From Asticcacaulis biprosthecium C19 (GTDB lineage Bacteria; Pseudomonadota; Alphaproteobacteria; Caulobacterales; Caulobacteraceae): DNA of 64,000 bases. The notes below the pieces were generated by a model. It was not told where the DNA came from, ran no database searches, and saw only the letters and a program-made list of their open reading frames with translations. The first letter of the stretch is position 1. Each line of letters starts with the position of its first letter. The stretch spans positions 508,163 through 572,162 of the forward strand of contig NZ_GL883078.1 of the NCBI RefSeq assembly GCF_000204015.1, read 5' to 3'. Below, piece after piece: positions 57,693 to 64,000 of the stretch. A program made the translations under genes and the position numbers.

Positions 57693-58448
57693 GTGTTCGA
57701 CATCGCTTTTATTCAGGAAAAGGGCAATGGACGCCTGGCGCACGAGAACGCCCTGGTGCACGAGCACTGCGTCAGGATCGGTCAGCCGTTCGAACTGTTT
57801 ACGCCCAAGCGCCTCCTCCGCCGCCAGTTGCCACTGACCCGGCGGTCGTTTGTCTTCGGTGACGTCGACATCACGCACAGTGCCATGCGGCAACTGAAGA
57901 TCGCCATTCCCGACACCTCCTGCTATCCGAAGGCCCTGAGATCGTACTTGCACCGCCGTGTCTGGACGGACACTCTCGGCGTCTTGCGTCAACGCATCGA
58001 CGATGGCGCAGCCCCGGTCTTCGCCAAGCCGGCCTCACGCCTCAAGATCTTCACCGGACGGGTGTTCGCCCACCACTCAGACTTCTACTACGTCGGAAGC
58101 ACAAGCTGGAAGGAGCCGCTCTGGTGCTCTGACGTCGTCGAGTGGCGCTCGGAGTACCGCGTATATGTGATCGGCAGCGAGATCGTGTCCGTCGATCATT
58201 ATGACGGCGACGTCGGGCTAAGACCCGATCCGGTCGTCCTCGCTCAAGCCGTTGCCGAATACACCCGCTCCGGCGAAGCCCCCGCGGCTTACGGCATCGA
58301 TTTCGGCGTACTGTCTACGGGAGATACCGCCCTGATCGAAGCGAATGAAGGCTATTCGCTCGGCGCCTATCATATCGGTAGCGAAGCCTATGCCGGACTC
58401 GTGTTCACGCGGTGGCGGCAACTCCTGGAATCGTTGCCCACTGACTGA
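57693..58448 (+). CDS. ATP-grasp domain protein (DUF4343/R2K-like)
   Basis: A 251-residue soluble protein. The ATP-grasp pattern is visible: a pre-fold with RSFVFGDVDITHSAM, then PVFAKPASRLKIFTGRVF with the ATP-binding Lys, EWRSEYRVYVIGSEIVSVDHYDGD, and YGIDFGVLSTGDTALIEANEGYSLGAY with the metal-binding Glu and Asn. The Arg and two Lys resemble the R2K group of ATP-grasp enzymes. These join a carboxylate to an amine or thiol; the substrate is not predictable. The start is GTG 57693 with AGGAC ahead. Divergent from the exported-protein pair. Confidence 0.72.
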   Translation: MFDIAFIQEKGNGRLAHENALVHEHCVRIGQPFELFTPKRLLRRQLPLTRRSFVFGDVDITHSAMRQLKIAIPDTSCYPKALRSYLHRRVWTDTLGVLRQRIDDGAAPVFAKPASRLKIFTGRVFAHHSDFYYVGSTSWKEPLWCSDVVEWRSEYRVYVIGSEIVSVDHYDGDVGLRPDPVVLAQAVAEYTRSGEAPAAYGIDFGVLSTGDTALIEANEGYSLGAYHIGSEAYAGLVFTRWRQLLESLPTD

Positions 58449-58569
58449 GAGTAGCAGGTAAGAAGTCACCCGCTTTTCGCCTTTTTGGCTTGATTACAGA
58501 TCGTAAATAACGTGGTAACGATTGCGACAAAGCTGTCCTGGGAGGCGGCATGGCGTTCAGGGACCGGGC

Positions 58570-61500
58570 ATGAAAAAGATCGACGACAGCCTCAATCTTG
58601 ACATCGCGTCCGGCCTCGGCTCGGCTGGGCCGGGTCACGACACAGAAACAGGCGGTCCCGGCAACGACAGCCTGGCAGGGCTTGACGGCAACGATGTCCT
58701 GGACGGCGGCGCGGGCAGCGACACGATGGTCGGCGGCAACGGCAACGACACCTTCTATGTCGACTCGACCGGCGACAATGTGGTCGAGAACAGCACCGGC
58801 GGCATCGATACCGTCTTCAGCAGCGTCAGCTACAATCTGTCGGGCCGCTACATTGAATTCCTCAACCTGACCGGCGCGGCCCATATCAACGCCACGGGCA
58901 ATTCGTTCGCCAACACCCTCACCGGCAACAGCGGCAACAATATCCTCAACGGCCTGGCCGGCAATGACAGCCTGGATGGCGGCGCGGGCATCGACACCCT
59001 GATCGGCGGGGCCGGTGACGACACCTTCACCGTCGACAATGCCGGCGACACCGTCACCGAACTGACAGGCGAAGGCACCGACACCGTCCGCTCGTCGCTC
59101 AACTACATCCTGAGCGCCAACCTGGAACACCTGATCCTGCTGGGCGCTTCCAATGCCAACGGCACCGGCAATGACGGCAATAATGCTCTGACCGGCAATG
59201 ACGGCACCAATGTGCTGACAGGCGGACTGGGTAACGATACCTATTATGTCCAGAACACCGGCGACAGCGTCGTCGAAGCCGCCAATGCCGGCTTCGACAC
59301 GATCGTCTCGTCGGTGACCTATAGCCTGGCCGGCAAGCAGGTCGAGAACCTGACCCTGACGGGCGGTACGGCGCTCAACGCCACCGGCAATGGGTTCGCC
59401 AACGTCCTGGTGGGCAACAGCGGTGTCAACATGCTGGACGGCGGCGGCGGCCATGACCGGCTGGATGGCAGCATCGGCGCCGATATCATGACCGGCGGTA
59501 CCGGCAACGACACCTATGTCGTCGATGACGCCTATGACTTCACCACCGAGGCCTCCAGCGGCGGCTCCGACCTGGTCGAATCCTCGGTCAACCATGCTCT
59601 GGGGTCCAATGTCGAGAACCTGACCCTGACCGGAACCGCGGCCATCAACGGCATCGGCAATATCCTGAGCAACGTGCTCATCGGCAATAGCGGCGTCAAT
59701 ATCCTGACCGGTGGGGCCGGCAACGACACCTACTATATCCAGAACGCCAGCGATAATGTCGTTGAAGCCAGCAGCGGCGGCAACGACACCGTCTTTTCGA
59801 GCGTCAGCTACGGTCTGTCGGCGCGGTATATCGAAACCTTGAACCTGACGGGTTCGGCCAATATCAACGCCACCGGAAACTCCTTCGCTCAGGCGCTGAA
59901 TGGCAATGCCGGCAATAACAATATCAACGCCCTGGCCGGCAACGACACCCTGAACGGCCATGCCGGAAATGACAGCCTGACCGGCGGGGCCGGCGGCGAC
60001 ATGTTCGTCTTCGACACGACTGCCGGAACGGCGTCGGCGACCGACAGCGTCCTGGACCTGAAATTTTCCGACGGCGACAAGCTGCGTTTGATCACGCCCA
60101 GTGATACGATCGAGTTGGTCAGCTATGCGGGCCTGGCCCGCTTCGTTGCGCGCACGGCGGGTGCCTCGGTCACCGGCGGGCCGTCGCAGGGTGTGGCGCG
60201 CGTCACCCTGACGGACATCAATGGCAATCCCCAATCTATCAACATAACCGACGCCAGCGGGTCGGCCCTGCTGGCATATCAGCAGGCGGCCATCGACCTG
60301 GTCGTCAGCGACGGTGTCGCGCTTGACGCCGGACTGACCTATGTCGCGCGCTTCGTCGACGCCAAGGGCTCGGTGATCGCCAGTGACGGTACCAATGGCT
60401 GGATCGCGCTGGACTCCTTCTCCTGGACCAGCCAGGGCTACGCCAACCTCGTCTTCGACACCGACCAAGCCGCCACGACCCTGCTGAAATCGGCGACCCA
60501 AGGGCTTCAGGTCGGGCTGGAGGTCGAGGCCTACCGCACCACCGCCAGCGGACTGGAGCTGGTTGACCAGTACCTGTTCGACCGCTCCACCATCAACTCA
60601 ACATCGACGGGGCCCAATATCCAGCAGGTCTCCCTCCAGCTTGGCCGGGCCGAGCATGAACACTGGTCACGCGACAGCAAGGGCGCGCCGGAGTCCGACC
60701 AGTATGGCTGGAATTTCGCCGCGACGGGGCCAGTCGATCTGAGCAGCAGCGCGAGTTTTACCGGGGACGGCGGCTTCTCCGGCACGCCCGGCGGCGAGCT
60801 GAGCTATGTCGTGCGGTTCTTCGACGCCAAGGGGGCTGTCATTGCCAGCGAAGGCAGCAATGGCTGGGTCCAGGTCAGCAATCCAGGCTTCGGCATTTAT
60901 GTCGACAACCTCACCAACAAGGTCACGCGTAGCGATTTCAACCTCGCCCTGGATGGGGTGCTGTCGACGAAACTGAGCGCGGCCCTGCAGAACGGGTCGG
61001 CCCTGAAGGTCGAAATCGAGGCTTACAGCGGCAGCGGCAGCGGTCTCGTCGTGGTCGACGAGTTTCTGTTCACCAATGCGCGTGTTCAGGGTATGAGCGT
61101 GTCCGCATTCGCCGGCGACAGAGAACAGACCGGTTTGGCCCTGACCTATACGGCCACTCAGCACCTGCACCACAGCGTCGACAGCAACGGCAAGGCCTCC
61201 ACCAGCCAGGCAGGATGGGACTACACCGCCCAGGCCCCGGTCGTGCTCACCGATCCCGGCGACTTTACGGCCGCCGACACGCTGGTCGCTGCGCCCGGCG
61301 ATAGGCTGCTGGTCGGACGTTTTGTCGACAGCAAGGGTAATGTGCTCGCCACCGAAGGCAGTGATGGCTGGATCGAACTGTCCAGCCTTTCCTACGCCGC
61401 AGGTCCTGGCAATTTCGACTCCACGCCGGATGATCTCGTGGTTTCCCTGTCGCTGACAGGTACTGACCAGGTGCTGACGGCACTGGAAATGTCGCAACTG

Positions 61501-63207
61501 AGCGTCCAGGGCATCCAGTTCCAGGTCGAATCCCTGTCGCTGATCGGGGGCACCTACCGCCAGGTCGATGAGTACCTGTTCGACGCCACCCGCCTCCTGA
61601 ACACCGTGATCGCCCCGCCACCCGCGGGCACGTCAGCGCCGGACGCCAGTTTCCTGACCTTCTTCGCGCCGTCCTACACGCGGACCCACACCACCTACGA
61701 CTCAAAGGGTTCAGTCACCGGCACGACCACAACCGGCTGGAATTTCCCCGGCGGCGTGCCTGTAACTCTCCCGGATACGGTCGATTACGACCCCTTCAGC
61801 CAGACAGCGGCGCAGCATACGGATGACCTGACCTATGTCATTCGCTTCTTCAGCGACGGCAAGACGGAATCGGTGATCGCCAGCGACGCCGGCAGCAGCG
61901 GCTGGATCTCAGGAAACGGTGCGGTGGTCATCGACAATAACGGCGTCATCAATCTCACAATCGCCGGCGACATGGCCGCGAATGCGCTGAAATCGGCGAT
62001 GATGACGGGCGGACAGGTCGGCGTTGAAATCGAGTCCTACCGGGCGGGCGTTTCCACCTGGCAAATGGTGGACAACTACCTGTACGCGGACGTGACGGTC
62101 GTGCAGATCATCGAGGCCGGCGGCAAGGCCGAGATTGCCGTTGAGATCGGCCAATATACCCACCGCCATCATGACGCCAAGGGGACGGCCACCGAGGCCG
62201 GCTGGGATTTCCAACTCAACAAGGCCGCGACCATCAGCGATCCCGGCGATTACGTCACGGAGGACGTTCCCGAGGTCGCTGTCGATGCGCCCCAGGCCCT
62301 CACCTACTATGCCCGCTTCGTCGACGCCAAGGGCAATACGCTGGACAGCGACGGCACTGGCGGCTGGGTCGCTCTGTCGAACTTCGAAAGCTTTGTCAGG
62401 GACAACGACGCCAGCATCGGCCTGACCTTCTATGACGACCAACTGAGCCTGGCCTTGAGCGAGGCTCTGCTGACGAATGCCGGGCTGGGCCTGGAGTTGG
62501 ATGGTTTTGCGGGTACGCACCTGGTGGATCAATACCTTTTCACAGGTGTCGATGTCCGCCTGAGCGAAACCAACCTGGACGTCAGACGCGTTGAAATGAG
62601 CGCCAGTGCGTTCCAGACCTCGCACAAGGGCGACGCCGGCTCCAGCACATTCGGTTGGGATTTCAAAGCCGACCAGCCTGCCAGCCTGACCAGCGCCGGC
62701 GCCTACAATCCGGCGACGCCGGCGGGCGGCGCCGACGCTGACATCGCCTACTATCTGAGACTGGTCGACGGCAAGGGCAATACGGTTGCCACCGATGGTG
62801 GTCACGGCTTCATTGCGATTACCGAGCTCCAGTTCATCTTTCAGCCGGGCGGGCCCGACGGGAATGTCAGTTTCAGCCTGGGCTCAGACCAGATTTTGCT
62901 GTCATCGTTGAAAGGCGCACTGACCGACGACCCGTTTCTGCGGATAGAGGTCGAGGCCTATGCCGCCGGACCGGGCGGTCTGCGCATGATCGACGAATTC
63001 CTGTTCGACTCGGCCCATTTCCTTGGCCAGTTCGAGTCTGACTCGCCAAAGGCCAGTTTAAGCATCTCGTTCGATCAGTTCCAGCAGTCCCACTATGCAT
63101 CGACAGGCAAGGGTGATGTGCCCGTAACCTTCGGCTGGGATTTTTCCGACAGCCTTGGGGTGAACCTGGGGACGCCGCACGCCGACCTTCTGGACCTGAT
63201 ATCATAG
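58570..63207 (+). CDS. Large RTX-type calcium-binding protein with six tandem Hcp-like modules
   Basis: A 1545-residue acidic protein. Residues about 20-490 hold at least a dozen RTX nonapeptide units (GGPGNDSL, GGAGSDTM, GGNGNDTF, GGAGDDTF, GGLGNDTY and others) alternating with segments such as NLTGAAHINATGNSFAN. Residues 589-1545 are six modules starting at base 60334, 60799, 61306, 61828, 62299 and 62743. Each runs from a strand like YVARFVDAKGSVIASDG and GWIALDSF, through VEIEAY and DEFLF, to a histidine pair, D-x-KG and GWxF (HEHWSRDSKG, YGWNF). This order, and the ending in YGWNF, resemble Hcp, the type VI tube protein. No signal peptide is seen; RTX proteins usually leave by type I secretion. 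Start ATG 58570 has AGGGA ahead. Function unknown; perhaps a surface-layer, adhesin or matrix protein. Confidence 0.85.
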   Translation: MKKIDDSLNLDIASGLGSAGPGHDTETGGPGNDSLAGLDGNDVLDGGAGSDTMVGGNGNDTFYVDSTGDNVVENSTGGIDTVFSSVSYNLSGRYIEFLNLTGAAHINATGNSFANTLTGNSGNNILNGLAGNDSLDGGAGIDTLIGGAGDDTFTVDNAGDTVTELTGEGTDTVRSSLNYILSANLEHLILLGASNANGTGNDGNNALTGNDGTNVLTGGLGNDTYYVQNTGDSVVEAANAGFDTIVSSVTYSLAGKQVENLTLTGGTALNATGNGFANVLVGNSGVNMLDGGGGHDRLDGSIGADIMTGGTGNDTYVVDDAYDFTTEASSGGSDLVESSVNHALGSNVENLTLTGTAAINGIGNILSNVLIGNSGVNILTGGAGNDTYYIQNASDNVVEASSGGNDTVFSSVSYGLSARYIETLNLTGSANINATGNSFAQALNGNAGNNNINALAGNDTLNGHAGNDSLTGGAGGDMFVFDTTAGTASATDSVLDLKFSDGDKLRLITPSDTIELVSYAGLARFVARTAGASVTGGPSQGVARVTLTDINGNPQSINITDASGSALLAYQQAAIDLVVSDGVALDAGLTYVARFVDAKGSVIASDGTNGWIALDSFSWTSQGYANLVFDTDQAATTLLKSATQGLQVGLEVEAYRTTASGLELVDQYLFDRSTINSTSTGPNIQQVSLQLGRAEHEHWSRDSKGAPESDQYGWNFAATGPVDLSSSASFTGDGGFSGTPGGELSYVVRFFDAKGAVIASEGSNGWVQVSNPGFGIYVDNLTNKVTRSDFNLALDGVLSTKLSAALQNGSALKVEIEAYSGSGSGLVVVDEFLFTNARVQGMSVSAFAGDREQTGLALTYTATQHLHHSVDSNGKASTSQAGWDYTAQAPVVLTDPGDFTAADTLVAAPGDRLLVGRFVDSKGNVLATEGSDGWIELSSLSYAAGPGNFDSTPDDLVVSLSLTGTDQVLTALEMSQLSVQGIQFQVESLSLIGGTYRQVDEYLFDATRLLNTVIAPPPAGTSAPDASFLTFFAPSYTRTHTTYDSKGSVTGTTTTGWNFPGGVPVTLPDTVDYDPFSQTAAQHTDDLTYVIRFFSDGKTESVIASDAGSSGWISGNGAVVIDNNGVINLTIAGDMAANALKSAMMTGGQVGVEIESYRAGVSTWQMVDNYLYADVTVVQIIEAGGKAEIAVEIGQYTHRHHDAKGTATEAGWDFQLNKAATISDPGDYVTEDVPEVAVDAPQALTYYARFVDAKGNTLDSDGTGGWVALSNFESFVRDNDASIGLTFYDDQLSLALSEALLTNAGLGLELDGFAGTHLVDQYLFTGVDVRLSETNLDVRRVEMSASAFQTSHKGDAGSSTFGWDFKADQPASLTSAGAYNPATPAGGADADIAYYLRLVDGKGNTVATDGGHGFIAITELQFIFQPGGPDGNVSFSLGSDQILLSSLKGALTDDPFLRIEVEAYAAGPGGLRMIDEFLFDSAHFLGQFESDSPKASLSISFDQFQQSHYASTGKGDVPVTFGWDFSDSLGVNLGTPHADLLDLIS

Positions 63208-63318
63208 GACACTGCAGAAGGCGGAAGACAGGCTCTCTTAGCCGCCATTCCGCTTTCCCTTGAACCATGACGCGAAGCAGGTTCAATTTGCGTCTGTCAA
63301 ACACACAAGGGATGAACC

Positions 63319-64000
63319 GTGTCCGATGATACCTGGACCGGCGGCTATGTCGTCGATGTCGAATATACGCACGGTTTCTATCCGGAACTGGCGCCGCTGA
63401 ACCTGGCCATGGCGGCAACCCTGGCCGGACGGCGGGCGGTTGACGTGGACCAGGCCTACACCTACCTCGAACTGGGCTGCGGCAACGGCTATTCGACAGC
63501 TCTGCTGGCGGCGGCCAATCCGCACGGCCAGTTCTGGGGAAACGACTTCAATCCGACCCACATCCTGAATGCGCGCGCCACGGCCCAGGCCGCCGGGCTT
63601 GAGAATGTCACCTTCCTCGAAGCCAGTTTCGAGGACCTGCTCAGCACCGAACTGCCCGAGTTCGATATCATCACCTTGCATGGCATCTGGTCGTGGGTCA
63701 GCGCCGAGAACCGCCACTATATCGTCGAACTGATCCGCCGCCGGCTGAAACCTGGGGGCCTGGTCTATGTAAGCTATAACTGCCTGCCCGGCTGGTCGCG
63801 GGTGGCTCCGCTGCGGCGTCTGATGAAGCTGGGGGTCACTAACGCCGCAGCCCCCGCGCCGGCGCGTGTCGAACAGGCCCTGACCTATGCCCGCGCCATG
63901 AGCGAAGCTGGCGCCGGCTTTTTCGCCGCGACACCGGAGACCGGCGCGCTGCTGGACCGGCTGGCCAAGGAGAATCCGACCTATCTGGCGCACGAATATC
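63319..64000 (+). CDS. SAM-dependent methyltransferase (3' end outside window)
   Basis: The frame is open from GTG 63319 to the end of the window (at least 227 residues). AAGGGATG precedes the start. The first residues SDDTWTGGYVVDVEYTHGFYPELAP are followed by the SAM-binding motif YTYLELGCGNGYST, acidic WGNDFNP, and LPEFDIITLHGIWSWVS, then KPGGLVYVSYNCLPGW. It resembles class I methyltransferases that carry a C-terminal regulatory domain, which would lie beyond the window. It follows the RTX/Hcp-like gene by 111 bp on the same strand and may modify that protein or an associated surface molecule; this is inference. Confidence 0.85.
   Translation, partial: MSDDTWTGGYVVDVEYTHGFYPELAPLNLAMAATLAGRRAVDVDQAYTYLELGCGNGYSTALLAAANPHGQFWGNDFNPTHILNARATAQAAGLENVTFLEASFEDLLSTELPEFDIITLHGIWSWVSAENRHYIVELIRRRLKPGGLVYVSYNCLPGWSRVAPLRRLMKLGVTNAAAPAPARVEQALTYARAMSEAGAGFFAATPETGALLDRLAKENPTYLAHEY

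Noticed and set aside
58405-60501. Minus-strand open frame of 698 codons opposite the RTX region
   Set aside because: Mirror of the repeated GC-rich RTX codons; no ribosome site and no family motifs.

Overview
The window is GC-rich DNA from an alphaproteobacterium, most likely a member of the Caulobacteraceae (Asticcacaulis/Caulobacter type). Grounds: a complete Entner-Doudoroff gene set, GTTC-N7-GTTC type LexA boxes, paired CtrA-like boxes (TTAA-N7-TTAAC), many exported glycosidases and Tat substrates, and a large TonB-dependent receptor. This is inferred from gene content and motifs; no rRNA or tRNA gene was found. There is no sign of a prophage, insertion sequence or CRISPR array.

Layout. 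1-2.2 kb: an OmpR-type response regulator and its sensor kinase, the kinase split by a one-base frameshift. 2.3-8.3 kb: lower glycolysis (gap, pgk, class II fba) with a small membrane protein, an unusual QueD/PTPS-FolB fusion, and a glucokinase paralog that has lost its phosphate-binding loop. 8.4-20.5 kb: a degenerate EAL-like protein, a four-gene run of two Tat-exported DUF885 enzymes around DUF4031 and DJ-1/PfpI proteins, an FMN-binding glutamate-synthase-like protein, sodC, a gene with a LexA box, a GH5 cellulase and small membrane/lipoproteins. 20.8-25 kb: uvrB with a LexA box over its start codon, then a cell-wall hydrolase behind two CtrA-like boxes and carrying a second frameshift. 25-42 kb: TonB receptor divergent from a secreted cyanophycinase-like peptidase, AIM24 protein, chemoreceptor, two tandem small exported paralogs, a retropepsin-like protease, dusA, a SWIM-SNF2 helicase, a Tat-exported D-amino-acid-oxidase-like enzyme, and a purine permease with a periplasmic nucleosidase.

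42.5-56.4 kb is a beta-glucoside-to-pyruvate island: Na+/sugar symporter, GH3 glucosidase, LacI regulator, eda, and the zwf-pgl-edd-glk operon. Four copies of a 14-bp palindrome (TGACARCKYTRTCA) overlap promoter elements of the GH3 gene, the LacI gene, zwf, and a plus-strand promoter that has no protein gene but leads to a strong intrinsic terminator: a candidate sugar-regulated small RNA of about 190 nt.

56.5-64 kb: two small exported proteins, a putative R2K-type ATP-grasp protein, a 1545-residue protein with N-terminal RTX calcium-binding repeats followed by six tandem modules of about 150 residues that look like divergent Hcp (type VI tube protein) folds, and the start of a SAM methyltransferase.

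Several intergenic repeat families are present: two long hairpin elements with a shared core but unrelated, self-complementary arms; a CACAGATT element in a long and a short form with the same ends; and a 64-bp hairpin-ended repeat. The most unusual items are the RTX/Hcp-like protein, the LacI-controlled orphan transcript, the QueD-FolB fusion and the long hairpin element.
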